Program-made: the position numbers and the translations under genes
Notes under the pieces: model-generated
Told to the model about the DNA's origin: nothing
Database searches by the model: none
What the model saw: only the letters and a program-made list of their open reading frames with translations
Source of the DNA: Zygnema cylindricum
Taxonomy: Eukaryota > Streptophyta > Zygnematophyceae > Zygnematales > Zygnemataceae
Length of the DNA stretch: 64,000 nt
Direction: 5' to 3'
Assembly (NCBI GenBank): GCA_037447655.1
Contig: JBBHKE010002020.1
Coordinates: 84,595 to 148,594 of the forward strand
Shown: piece by piece, positions 46,202 through 58,312 of the stretch
Layout: each line of letters starts with the position of its first letter
Numbering within the stretch: the stretch's first letter is position 1

Positions 46202-47242
46202 TCCAATTATGTGTCCTCTATTGGACCACATAATACAGAAAGCCTCTTGCTAGTATTTAGCTAACCCACTTCAAGCCACAACAAGTGCTGTCCAGGAAGG
46301 CAAAATGACAATTTGACTGCACTCTTATGCAGCCTGGACTCCTTTGAGTCTGTAGCAAAAAGAATCACTGAAAACGGCCAACCACCCGATAAGTTATGAG
46401 GTAGTTAAAATGCCAATTTGTACAGACTCTCAAAGGGAGAGGTGACTACCTACCAAAATTTTCTAAGTCCTGATTCCCTCTAATAACTTCTATATATTGA
46501 AGTACGGACCAATCAGATTACTGTACCGTACCAAAAAAGTACAACTGCCGGTGTACCTTTTGTAGGGCCTATGTACGACAAGGCTATTAAGCGGACGCGT
46601 GTTTACATTTCACTCGTCTGTACATTCCCCAGAATTCCCATGTTCGAATGTCATCTCTCCACGTGGCTCGAAGTCATGCCACGTCACAAAACGCCAAAGT
46701 GGTAATTCTGGGATTTCGGCAATGATGTATGCCGTTGGATTTTCAGCGAGACGCAATCTTAGCCGTTATAAATACTTGCGCAATATTTGTTTCACTATCG
46801 AAACAAAAATGCGTGATATCCGTTTTGAAATAGAATCGTACTGCGTACTTTCATAAAACTGTATCTATGCATGCCGTATAAAGTTTTAGTTAAATAGATT
46901 TGTTCCTCCCTAAATACATATATATCTATCACATACTATAGCATTTGGCATTGATCCTAGTCTAACAGGATAAAGCTGACCGCTATCGGCCAACTTGACG
47001 AACCGCAGGTACCGGGATCAAATCCCGTGTCCGTCAGGAACTTTTTTAGTAACCTACTAAAAATAAATGCTTGTTCAACTAAGGCAGCCATGGATCAACC
47101 AACCTCTCTATCCTTCAGTGACTACAACAAGTATAGGGGCTAGAGAGAGGAGGTGGAGGCAGGCTGCCTGTCCTTTTCTTTTTTCTTTTATCCTAACAAA
47201 TTTAAACCTAGAAAATACTCTATAAATCTATTAATTTCAATA
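46202..47242 (-). repeat. 5' LTR of copia element D
   Basis: Homologous to 39585-40684; both terminal dinucleotides have mutated. It contains the conserved T-arm-like hairpin near 46965-47035. No clean target duplication is visible with 39580-39584. Confidence 0.75.
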
Positions 47243-47323
47243 AAGTGGAGTTAGAGGCATACTGCCTCTGCTTCTTTTTTGCCTTTTATTTAAAAAAACA
47301 CTAAAAAACCTTTAGTTTCTACA
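47243..47323 (-). repeat. A-type copia LTR, part 2
   Basis: The plus-strand end TTTAGTTTCTACA corresponds to the TGTAGAAACT start of the LTR. It completes the LTR begun at 38877-39584. Confidence 0.65.
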
Positions 47324-48645
47324 CTCCCTTTATATTCTAGTCACTTTTCAATTTAAGACCACACTTCTTGCAAAAAAATTAGCTTAGGGGAAGGCACAGG
47401 TTTGGTCATCATGTGTGCTACCATTTTGCTATCTGGTCTATACTCTAAACTTACTATTTTGTTTTCTACCTTCTCTCTAAAGCTGAGTCTTATGCCCATG
47501 TGTTTGGATTTAAAATTATGTTTAGGATTGGCAGCAACAGGAATTGCTGCTTGATTATCACAAAAAAATGTTTGCACACCACTCTTAAGGTGACCAAGCT
47601 CATCAAGCAAAGACTAGACCCACATCAACTCTTTTAAAACAGAGCAAAAGGCCATATACTCAGCCTCCATGGTGGACTGGGCAATAACCTTTTGTTGTTT
47701 GCTACTCCAACAATAAGCTCCATCACCCACATATAATACATATCTAGAAGTACATCTCCTCATCTGTGCATCACCATAACTGGCATCACTCCAAGTAGTG
47801 ATGTCACTATTCCCTCCACCCAAATACAACCATAGATCCCTAATTCCTATCAAATATCTAAGGACTCTCTTAGTTGCGTGCTAATCTCTCTTAGTGGGAG
47901 GATTTAGACTTCAACTCGGCACTCCTACAGTTGTAGTCAAATCCGGCCGGGTACAATTCATAAAATAGATTAGGCATCCCACTGCTTGCCAGTAAGGAAT
48001 AGTCTGCATGGACTTCTGTTCTTCCCGACCTAATTCCTTGTCTGAGATTATGACTCCTTCTTCCCCACTCCCCTCACTTCCCTTCTTCAACTCCATTAGA
48101 GTTGTACAACTATTAGCTTTATCCATTTGAAACTTTTCCAACATGTTCCCTATTGCTTCCTTTTGAATTAGCCTTATAATCTTTCTTTCTCGGTCTTTTG
48201 TTTTAAGAATTCCAAAATATATCTTGCCTCCCCCATATCCTTCATCTTAAAATCTACCCTAAAAATCCGTTTTCAATTTATTAATTTTGTCCATTGATTT
48301 ACTTAGAATAAGCAAATTATCAACATAAATTACAATAAAAGTAACACCTTCCTCATCTTCAAAATCATAGATTAAGTGATCTGAGCAAATTCGGATATAT
48401 CCTAGACTGATAAAAAACTCATCAATCATCTTATTTCAGTGTCGGGGCACCTGTTTCAATCCATAAAGAGGTTTAATTAGCCGACATACCTTCCTCTCAT
48501 CTCCTTGCTCCACAAATCCTCGGGTTGTCGCATGAAGATCTTCTCTTCCAATTCTTTTTGCAAAAAGGTTATTTTGATGTCCATCTAGTGCACCTCCATG
48601 TCTTCCGCTGCTGCCAGACTGAGAAGTATGCGGACGGAGGGAAAT
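47324..48645 (-). pseudogene. A-type copia RT-RNase H fragment, minus strand
   Basis: From about 48645 leftwards: [19 protein letters not shown], then stop-broken RT, RNase H (SDASYGDAQMRRCTSRYVLY near 47760, STMEAEYMAF near 47670) and HNFKSKHMGIRLSF near 47500, ending at the LTR. Sequence upstream of the RT middle is missing, and the fragment meets an inverted copy at 48645/48646. Confidence 0.8.
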
Positions 48646-50036
48646 GCTACAAGGCTCGGTTAGTGGCGAAAGGATTTACCCAGAAAGAGGGAATTGACTA
48701 CAAGGAGACTTTTGCTCCGGTCGTCAAGTTTCCTTCTGTTTAGATACTTCTCAATATGGTGGCAGCAAATGACATGGAAGTGTATCAGATGGACATCAAG
48801 ACGGCCTTTCTACATGGAGAGTTGGAAGAGGAAATTTTTATGCGACAGCTTGAAGGATTTGTGGAGCAAAAGGAGCAAAGGAAGGTTTGTCGATTAATCA
48901 AATCTTTGTATGGGTTAAAACAGGCGCCCCGGCAATGAAACAAAAAGCTCGATGAGTTTTACACTTTTGGGATGCATTCGGATCAGCTCAGATCACTCAA
49001 TTTATTTGTTTGAAGATGAGGAAGGAATTATTTTTATTGCAATTTATGTTGATGATTTGCTTATTTTAAGTAAATCTATGGATAAAAGAAATAAGTTGAA
49101 AAGTGATCTAAGATGAAAGATATGGGAGAAGCAAGGTGTGTTTTAGGAAATCAGATAGTGAGAGACAGAGATGGAAAAATAATAAGATAAACTCAAAAAG
49201 AGGCCATTGGAAACATGTTGAAAAAATTCCAAATGGACAAGGCTAATAGTTGTACCACTCCTATGCAATTAAAGAAGGGAAGTGAGGGGAGTGTGGAAGA
49301 TGGAGTTGTAATCTTAGATGATGAGGAAGGCGCGGAAAAGAAAAGATTTATCGACAGCATGCCTTATAGACAAGTAGTGGGCAGCCTAATATATTTCATG
49401 AATTGTACCTATTCGGACATAGCCTCAGCTGTAGGAGTACTAAGTAGGAGTCTGAATGCTCCCACTAAGAAAGATTGGAGGCAGCTAAGAGAGTCCTTAG
49501 ATATCTCATAGGGACTAGGGATTTATGGTTATATTTGGGTGGGAACAATACAGACATCACCACTTGGAGTGATGCCAGCTATGGGGATGCTTCTAAAGGA
49601 GATGTACATCTGGATATGAATTGTATTGGGTGATGGGGCTTGCTGCTGGAGCAGCAGCAGCAAAAGGTCATTGCTCAGTCCACCATGGAGGCTGAGTACA
49701 TGGCTTCTTGCTCTGCTGTAAAAGAATTAATGTGGGTCAAGTCTTTGCTTGGTGAGCTTGGTTATCTTAAAAGTGGTGTCCAAAAAGTGTTTTGTGATAA
49801 TCAGTCTACCATTGCCATTTCTTCCAATCCTAAACATCACTTTAAAGCCAAACACATGGACAATAGACTTAGCTTTGTTAGGGAGATAGTAGAAAACAAG
49901 ATAATCAGTTTGAAGTATAGACTAGATAGTGAAATGGTAGTAGATATGATGACCAAACTTGTGCCTTCCCCTAAACTAATTTTCTGCTAGGAGAAGTGTG
50001 GTCTTAAAATAAAGAGTGACTAGAAAATAAGGGCAA
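48646..50036 (+). pseudogene. A-type copia RT-RNase H fragment, plus strand
   Basis: It begins abruptly at [20 protein letters not shown], then VYQMDIKTAFLHGELEEEIF near 48760, IYVDDLLILSKSMDKRNK near 49050, VGSLIYFMNCTYSDIASAVG near 49375, STMEAEYMASCSAVKELMWV near 49680 and HHFKAKHMDNRLSFV near 49840. It ends with a purine tract AAAATAAGGGCAA (50024-50036). Stops and frameshifts are present. Confidence 0.8.
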
Positions 50037-50193
50037 TGTAGAAATTAAAGGTTATTTTACTATTTTCTAGGTTTTGTAAAATGCAGAAAACAAGCAGAGG
50101 CAGTCTTCCTCTAACTCCTCTCTCTAGCTCCCACACTTGTCGCAGTCAATGAAAGTTGGAGAGGGAGATAGAGCCATGACCGCCTATGCTATC
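50037..50193 (+). repeat. A-type 3' LTR, segment 1
   Basis: It starts TGTAGAAATTAAAGG after the purine tract and is interrupted at 50193 by solo LTR X2. Confidence 0.75.
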
Positions 50194-51885
50194 TGTTGGT
50201 TTGAAAAGTTAGTTTCGTGCGTGCGTGTCGTTTTGTGCGTAAATAATGTTTCGTGGGTACAGTATGCTACTCTAATTCTATCTTGATTTACTGTTGAGGT
50301 TTGAATTGATTTGTGGATTTGGGGGAGTAATGGTACTAATTGTTTTTGGGATACACGGAACTGAGTGGGTGGCGTGAACAAGTAAATGAAGAAGTACGGA
50401 ATATGTAAGTCAAATGTAAGGCGGATCGCGAAGCGATCTGATCTGGAATGTTTTTGAAGAAGTACGCCGCCAGTACGGACTAATTTGGATGGAGTGATGT
50501 CATTTCGCCAAGTGGATTTTGGTGATTATTCTTCATGACATCAAGGGTGCCGAAAAAGAGATACGGACGGCGGCGGCGTCAGTTTGGTGAGGGACGCGAA
50601 ATCGCGTCCATCACATGATATTTATTTTGGACGGTCTAGATTCGTTTGACTGAATTCGTAAGACTTATAAATATTTAGCAATGTTTTGACTTGTGTATTA
50701 ATTATTAGTATAGATCTCAGGTACACTCACATTAAATGAGGTAGTTGATTGATTAAGTACGGCTGGTATGCCTCCTTACAGTTAGTAGTAAACTGTACAC
50801 CGCGAATCGTAATTAGAGTAATGAAAAAATTAGAGTAAAAAAACAAAAAAAAACAATTAGAGTAATGAACTCTAATTTATGTGAAATAACTTTTTCACAG
50901 AGGAAGTTTACTCTAATTTATTTAAGTACTCTATATTGGGTTATGTCGGCAATAAATTTCCGCGCTGAAATTACGAACACTAAATTACGTAGATTTACAG
51001 AATCTGTCAGTCCGTATAGTTTTGACGTCATTATGACGTTAGTATTATTTGTCGCGCTGAATGTCAGCTGATGTTCACACTGACGACGATGCTGTCGACG
51101 GACGAGAGTTATGCGAACGACTTTTTTTCGATGTGATTAATTTTTCGTTTAGTGCGATTTCACGTGCGAGCGCGATTGTATTAAATCATTATTTGTACCT
51201 TTTTACTTAAAAAAGTACAATGTTGCACGGTCGAACGTCGTCCGTACTCCACACTATTTAAAACGGACCTATATTTCAATTTTGTTACGCTAATTAAACT
51301 TACCTAAATTAGAATAATGAAAAAATTAGAATCATTAACTCTATTTGATGTAATAGAGTCGAAATTTCGAGCGACCGAATTAGAGTAATTTACTCTAATT
51401 ACGATTCGCGGTGTAGTGTATATTTGTAGGACTTAGTCATTTTTAGACTAAGGAACCTTTTGGACAGAAACTGTTTTTGCTCCTTTTTGGGAATTTCATC
51501 TGATAATTTATTTCAATTCTATGGGCAGAATTATCTGAAATTTTTCATGTGTGTTCCTCCTTGTATTGGCAATATTGTTGTAAATTTGCAGACCTATTGT
51601 GAGTCTGGTTTGATTGGGGCTTCATTGTGAAGTTGGTCAGATTTATCAAAGTTCTGGCAGGCTGTTTTTTTTGTAACTTTGACTGGGTGATGTGGTAATT
51701 CTGGTGGGTATATTTATTTGAAAATATATCGGAATACTAAGTGGCCTAGGAAATATCTTCTTGTGCAGTTTCAGCTCTGTTTGGTAATTCTGTAGAATTC
51801 TAAGTGGAATCAAAGTAGGCTGTTTTGGGGTAGTCTGTGGTGCTTCCGAGGGTACATTCATGGCTGAAAATGGCTATGGAAAACA
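50194..51885 (+). repeat. Solo LTR of family X, copy 2, with perfect target duplication
   Basis: TGTTGGTTTGAAAAG to GGAAAACA, flanked by CTATC at 50189-50193 and 51886-51890. At 1,692 bp it is longer than copy 1 because it carries the miniature element at 50798-51413. Confidence 0.8.
50798..51413. mobile_element. TA-flanked miniature inverted-repeat element, 616 bp
   Basis: The ends are perfect inverted repeats beginning CACCGCGAATCGTAATTAGA (24 bp in all), with TA on both outer sides (50796-50797, 51414-51415). The equivalent place in X copy 1 (near 45470) has a single TA and no insert. Inner copies of the ATTAGAGTAATGA motif occur near both ends. TA duplications suggest the Tc1/mariner-Stowaway type. 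No transposase is present. Confidence 0.7.
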
Positions 51886-51890
51886 CTATC

Positions 51891-52322
51891 TGGACGGGGA
51901 CAGACATTAGATTGGTAGATTTACCAAAATAGATATTGACAGACTGGGGATTTGAACCTGGTACCTGTCGTCCATCAAAGGCACCGGTAGCCGGTTGCCT
52001 TAGCTAATTAGTATAAGATCAACGTTATACAATATAAGGTTTGATAATTAAATAAATACTCACACGTATATTTGGACATAAATACAGTTTGTGTTGTACA
52101 GCGTACAGAACGTTCAAAACGGATACTGCGCACTTTGTTTCGACGAGGAAACAAATATCGTGCAAGTATTTATGACGGCTACGATTGAAATCTGGTTTAA
52201 TCGGACAGCCGCGAAGCATGCCGAGATCGCGAATTAGTTTTTTCGTCGGTTTGCGGTCAACGTCAAATCGATTGACACGTGGCACAACCAAATTGGAATA
52301 CATCATCTTTGGGGATTACAAG
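51891..52322 (+). repeat. A-type 3' LTR, segment 2
   Basis: It includes the T-arm-like element (minus strand GGTTCAAATCC near 51955 and TAGCTAAGG near 52000) and continues to the hAT insertion. Confidence 0.7.
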
Positions 52323-53206
52323 TAGTGTTGTGTATCGGTAAAAAAACAATCGCGATATCACAGATACCGATAGTTATCGGTTATCGAACGGTCAGCGGTG
52401 TCGATATATTTGTATTTTCTGTCATTTCAGTCCGGAGTGCTTTCTGTCCGGTAAAGTGAACGATAAATATACAAGAAATGTACGGTTTTTTACGGGAAAT
52501 GTTCGGAATTTGACAAAAAAATACGTTGCACTTTGTAGTACTTTTTAGGCGGTTAACTAAAGATAAATTTTACGGGAGCGTACTGAATTTTACTGATAAA
52601 CTAATTATCATGGAACGGTAAAAGGACGGCGGACACAAAGTACAACGGATGCAAAATAACATTATGCGCGCAACCGGAATCGAACCGACGACATTAAATG
52701 AGAAAATACGAGCGGACAGTCAGCGTGCGCGCCGGCATCTCGAAATGGCTTTTTTGGCGGCATTTGCCAAAAAAGTCGACGGATTAACACGTGGCACGTT
52801 TCCAGTGGATCCCAAAATATAAAAAGACAAAGCCACGGCGTCAGATGTGAAAGGTACATCGTTTTAACTGGAGCCGTACTAAAGCCGTACACATATTATG
52901 TCGGCTACTGTACTTTTGGCTTGTACAAATGATCTGATAGGTAGGTACCTTAGGGGAAGTGAGAAGGGCGCGTCGGGGGAATGAAACCTATAGTTGAGTG
53001 TTCACCAGTACATTTATCTGTACGACTCGTACAGTTATCGCCAATAGTTATAGTTATCGGCATTATCGCCGATAAGAAGCCGATATTATCGGCTACTTAT
53101 CGGCGATAAAACCAATAGCGATATATCGTACCAATATATCGATTATCAGGTCCCCGAAAAAAGCCCATATCGGTTATCGGCAAATCCTTACCGATACACA
53201 ACACTA
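52323..53206. mobile_element. hAT-type non-autonomous element, 884 bp
   Basis: Perfect inverted ends TAGTGTTGTGTATCGGTAA (19 bp) and a perfect 8-bp target duplication ATTACAAG (52315-52322 and 53207-53214). TAGTG-type ends and 8-bp duplications are hAT hallmarks. Many subterminal copies of ATCGGTTATCG and CGATATATCG occur at both ends. No transposase reading frame is present. Confidence 0.85.
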
Positions 53207-53214
53207 ATTACAAG

Positions 53215-53639
53215 ATCAAATCTGAAAATGACGTGTGTTGATTTGTTGGCCATGTCGTTCAATATCCGTACATAAAGTACACCGGCAACTGTCCTTTTGT
53301 GTATGGCAGTGTAATATGATTGGTGCCGTACACCAGTTGATAGAGTTTTAGAGAGAGATAGGACTTAGAAAAATTGGTAGAGAGGACACTCTCTCCTAGA
53401 GAGCTCCTGTACAAAAGGTCAACTTTGATCCTCCATAACTTACTTCTCAGGGGAGAAAATTCAGAGATTCTTTTTGTTATAGACTCAAGAGAGTCTTCCC
53501 TTCACAGGGGTGAAGGTGGTCATGCTTTTATATGTCACGGTGACAGTTATACTTGTTGAAAGACAAAGGGGTCAGGGTTATCCTAGAGGCTTAATGTGAG
53601 CTTCCTACTCTCAGGACCTATGGAGGTCTGAGAGTTACA
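53215..53639 (+). repeat. A-type 3' LTR, segment 3
   Basis: It continues to the LTR end GGTCTGAGAGTTACA. The three segments sum to about 1,014 bp, close to the 1,049 bp of element A's LTR. Confidence 0.75.
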
Positions 53640-55684
53640 TAACATACTACTTGCACTATCTTGTAGAGTCCGGTTCTACAACTTAGCTACCAAATTTTGT
53701 TCAAGATTTTTCGGTACAGTTTTTTGATGTTGAACTTCCTCATCCCTCAAGTATTCGTCAAATTGGTTAGAGGTATATTCTCCCCCATTATCACACCTTA
53801 TTCTCTTAATGGGGGTTACATGCAACTTCCCACTCTAGGCTTTATATTCTTTTAAGTAAGTTTGTGTTTCATACTTTTTTTTGAGAAAGTACACTCTAGA
53901 GTATTAGACCAATCATCAGTAATTGTCAACATAAACCTCTTCCCTCCGAACGAAGGTACTTTTGCTAGTCCTCAGATGTCCGTGTGGAGAAGATCTAGTA
54001 CTTTCTCTCATCTATATGTGGTTTTTTTGTGAAAAGGGAGTTTGTGAGTCTTACCTTCGACACATCCACTACAATTATCCATCATTTTATTATCCCGAAA
54101 CTAAATGCTTTCTACTACACCAAGCTTCTTCATTTCCCTTGGCTTATCAAGTGCACATGCCCTATCCGCTTATGCCAAATCATCATGTTCGGGACACCAA
54201 CATAGTAAGCATTATTCTTTTCATTACCCAGGTTAAGCCTGAACATTCCTTAACTACCCTTATTTGTTGTGAAGTAGACTTCATCCTTATACTTAGTTGT
54301 AAAGACTCTCTTTCTAGTGAAAGTATCAAATTGCTTACCATCTAATACAGAAGTAGAGAGAAGATTTTTGCTCATTTGAGGTATGAACAGTACATCTGAG
54401 AAGGCGAGTATAGAAGTCTTACCCTTCACTAAGACTTTCAGATCTACCGACCCCACTAGATCTGTAGTAACTACTCTCCCACCCCCAATACTCTATCTCT
54501 ACATTAGGGATCTTTCTTAGCTTGGTAAAGAGATGCCTGTCACGACACATATGCATAGATGCACTTGAATCAATGATCCATCTTTCCTATGGATCTTCCT
54601 AAATGGCTCTAAAAGCACGCTTTTGTTTCCGAGGGATCTCATTCTCATTCAGATTCTCGTCAAGAAGGAGCTCCCTATCCTCCTCGGAGGAGGACTCGTC
54701 CTCCTAGGTCTCCCCTTTCACTTCTGTGACCACAAGTGCCTTCCTCTTCCCTCCCGAAGAACCCCTTACACAATTGTCTTCAAGCCTTAGCTGCGTCAGC
54801 GCCTTTTTGCAGAAATGACAAAGACCCTTTGGGGGCCTCGGCCTCCACAGTGATCTTTCTTTCCTTTTAAGCTATTGTACAGCTTTCTCGAATCTTTCCC
54901 CCAACGGTCGGTTTCGGCTACTAGAGCTTGAACGCTCTTTCCTCCTCTCCGAATCTCAATAATGTCCTCGTGCACAAGTATCATCCGGACCACGGTGTTC
55001 CACTTTCAAGAACTATCATCCATTTACTGCACTCGGTACACTAGGTTCTCATATTCATGAGGCAACTTTATGATGAGGGTGTTGACTTTCATCTTCATTG
55101 TACTTATCCACCTAGCACTCTCCATCTCGATATACAAACAAGAGAGATCATTGCAGTAGTCTAGTATTTTTCCCCATTTGAAGTGTGTGTTATCCCCTAA
55201 TCTTTGCTCGGCCATCTGAAGCTCCTCAATGGAACTAGCTCTATAGATCTCCACTAAGGTTTCCCACAACTCCTCAGCCTTGAGAATGTGAAGGTTGGAG
55301 GTTGCCAGAGCTTGAGTAAGGTGGCTAAGAATGAAATGCCTAGCAGCCATATTTGTGTATTCCCACGTTTGAATATCGTTTTCCTCAGTCTTTACATCCG
55401 CCACTCTGCGTTCCATGGCAATACGAGTGAGAGGTGTCTCCTTCTTTTTCCCCATTTTAGACACATTGGTGTCCCCATCGTGTGCCTCTTCAACTGGGGC
55501 AGATGATGTTGCAAAAAACCTCACTCCACTAAACCCCGGTGGGATTCCCTGAGATGAACGTTTCATTTGTCCACTAACAATACCCCAGTATTATTTTTTA
55601 CACAAAGCCCCTCTCATCATGGCTTCTCAATAAATGAACCCATATCCGTTGAAGATGGGCACCCTAGAAGGTGGGCCCCTCACC
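53640..55684 (-). pseudogene. Copia element G: gag-protease-integrase part, decayed
   Basis: The minus strand starts at a degenerate half-tRNA primer site (55671-55684). Gag follows (IPPGFSGVRFF near 55530, RHFILSHLTQALATSNLH near 55350, IEIRRGGKSVQALVA near 54950), then a knuckle remnant, protease region, pre-integrase and integrase. It stops at SSMLS (53640), where the plus-strand LTR begins. The family matches element D. RT and RNase H are absent from this side. Confidence 0.75.
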
Positions 55685-56685
55685 TGCAACTCTGTGTCCC
55701 CCATTGGACTACAGAATTCACGAAGCCTCTAAGTAGTTTTTGTTTAACCCCCTTTCAACTAGGACCACTACTACCCTAACAAGAAAATAGAAAATCTGAC
55801 TAAACCCCTGTGCAGTGTGGACTCCTCTGAGTCCACAACAAAAAGAGTTACTGAAAACGCCCAACCAAGCGATTAATCATGAAGTGGCAAAGATGCCAAT
55901 ATTTATACAAGTTTATTGGGAGAGAGGTGGCTACCTCCTCAATCCTCTAAGTCCTAAACCCCTCTCAAAACCCCTATCTACTAATGTACGAACCAATCCG
56001 AAGACTGTACAGTATAGAAATGTACAATGACTAATGTCCTTTCTGTATGACCTGTTTACGACAACGCCATGAAGTGGATGTTTGTCTCCTTCGGACTTGT
56101 CCTCATGCTCACTGGGACTCCCCCTTCCCGATGCTATCTTGCCATGTGGCACTAGGTCATGTTATGCCCGAGAACCGCCAAAGCGGCCATTCCGAGATCT
56201 CGGCGATGATGCGTGTCGTCGGATCAAACCGACTTTTAATACTAGCCGTTGAAAACAAATGTCCGATACATTTGTTTCGTGCGCGTTCATGTTCGCACCA
56301 TATTTTAAATAGTCTCATTGTTATTTATCTGTAATTCCGTTAATCGGATTAAAGTTCCTAAATAATGTTTAAATAGCATTCAAACCCTATGTAGTTTAAC
56401 AATCTCTTATGACAAACCAGTTATAGCTGACGGCTACGCCTCACTCTGTCAGTCGGAGGTATCTTGCCAGACTCCACCTTTTAATTAAGGGGTGACTGAT
56501 GTCACCTTTCAGTCCTGCCTATGGAGGAGAGATAGTCATTGCTCGACCTCCCTCACTTTTTTTCAGTGACTAGAACAAGTATGGGGGTTAGAAGGAAGAC
56601 GTGGAGGCAGGATGCCTACGCTTTTTCCTTTTACTTTTAATCTATTAAGACCTAGAAAATACCCCCTAAATCTAGTGATTTCAAT
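55685..56685 (-). repeat. 5' LTR of copia element G
   Basis: On the minus strand it runs TTGAAATCACTAGATTTAGG to GAGTTGCA, about 1 kb. A TATAAATA box is at about 55893-55900 in sense orientation. The hairpin region near 56430-56470 is degraded. Confidence 0.7.
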
Positions 56686-57894
56686 TGTAGGGGACCTAAG
56701 AACACACATAGGTAGTTGAATGAAAACCTAAAGTTTTGTTGGGCGATCTCAAAAAAAGTTGTAGGCTACTACAATGTTATCAATAGCACCAGTGATGTGT
56801 GTGTCATTAATCATTAAAGGATGAGAATGGAAAGCAAAAGTGGAAAGCATTGAAAAGAAACGGTTGTGTAATACGGCTCCCTTAACGAATGGTACACTCA
56901 AATTAAAGAGAAATTTGACCAATGTAGTCAGGAAAGATAGGCTGTGTGTTAAAGAGTAGAAAGCGCACGAAGAGGAAAAAAATTGGAAAATTGGCGAGGG
57001 TCGCTATAAGCTCAAAAAAAAATTGTCTTTATTGACTGTATGAATGGCATTGGTTACCTCAACCCGGAGAGCCAACCAATCGGAATTGAGATCGAAGAAT
57101 ACTGGAATGTCGTCGACAATGACAACATAACCTTGAGGATAGCTACCCTAAACGATTGTATTGAAAAGCAATTCTAATACTCGAGCTAGAGATGTTTGCA
57201 AATGGCATAGGCCACTGAAGGCTATAAAAATTTGGCCACAACAATGGGACAATTCTCTCCTGATAGCTTAGTGTTAGCCATGGGCAGGACACATGAGGAG
57301 ATCGCAATGTTGGGAGGAATATTTCCACTAGTAATAAGATTAAAAAAAAATCTTCAAAAAACACAAACCAAACCCTGAGCGGCAAACTAAAAGGGCAAGA
57401 AGTTGTGGAACAACTAAATAACTATGCCAAAGGGTCCTCAAATATGGGGGAAAGTTGTGTATGCCTTTTTGAAAGCGTCTTATTCAAAAGAATGGTTCGA
57501 AAGGATGGTGGTTGGCAAATGAAATGCTTGAATTACCTTAACTCTGGCAAGAAAGGGAGGAGTAGGGCCCTTTAATGGTTGAAGCCCTTTAATTGCATAA
57601 GAAAGCTCACCAACTCGCCCTAAGTGATCCCCTAATAGAGGAAGAGACATCGGAAGGAACCAACAAATCGTGGGTTGTATAGAAGCAACATTCGATGGAA
57701 GGCAATTTGGTAAAGCTTGAGGCAAAGGGCATCCTCCGCCATAAGTCGGATGTTGATGAGAATGCGATCTACATTAGAGGGAGAGCACATCATAAGCTCT
57801 CAAGATATCAAAACGAGGACGTGAACCCAATCAACATTTGTGGCACTTGATGTAAGTGGAGTCGAAAATGGTAGAAGGTCCTGGAAGGACTACC
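56686..57894 (-). pseudogene. Possible Ty3/gypsy RT trace in otherwise unassigned sequence
   Basis: Around 57000-57260 the minus strand reads FSGLCHLQTSLARVLELLF, a stop, then GSYPQGYVVIVDDIPVFF and VTNAIHTVNKDNFFFEL. Order and spacing resemble the gypsy RT palm (PFGL, Y-x-D-D, NLFF). The first residue of the YxDD box is changed and stops occur. The rest of the interval shows no motif I recognise. Confidence 0.35.
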
Positions 57895-58074
57895 GAGGTC
57901 AACGAAACCGAGGTCAACAAAATCGGGGTACACAAAATCGAGGTCAACGAAACCGATGTCAACAATACCGATGTCAACGAAACCGAGGTCAACAAAATCG
58001 AAGTCAATGAAATCGAGGTCAACAAAACCGAAGTCAACGAAAGCAATGTCAACAAAACCGAGGTCAAAGAAACG
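57895..58074 (+). repeat. 15-bp minisatellite, in-frame
   Basis: Twelve 15-bp units of GAGGTCAACGAAACC type. Each codes five residues (VNETE and variants) in one open plus frame, 57856-58092. Confidence 0.9.
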
Positions 58075-58312
58075 GCAGCGACTCCTACTTGACAGGCATA
58101 ATAAGGTCCTAACTGGAAAAAAAAAAAAAAACAGTTTTAATCACTCGACACACTAATTCAATGCTGAGGAGGCTTTGACTTGTAAGACAGATAGGTGAAT
58201 ATGGTGGGAGAGGGTATTTTAGGGTTTTTTAAAGTTACCGATGGTTATTTAGGTTTTTTTAAGGGGCAAAGATGTGTCACCTAATGTGGTTAATCAAGCC
58301 ACGGAAGAACAC
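58075..58312. other. Spacer
   Basis: It includes a run of A at about 58118-58131 and two GGGTTTTTTAAAG-like repeats. No gene is seen. Confidence 0.35.
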
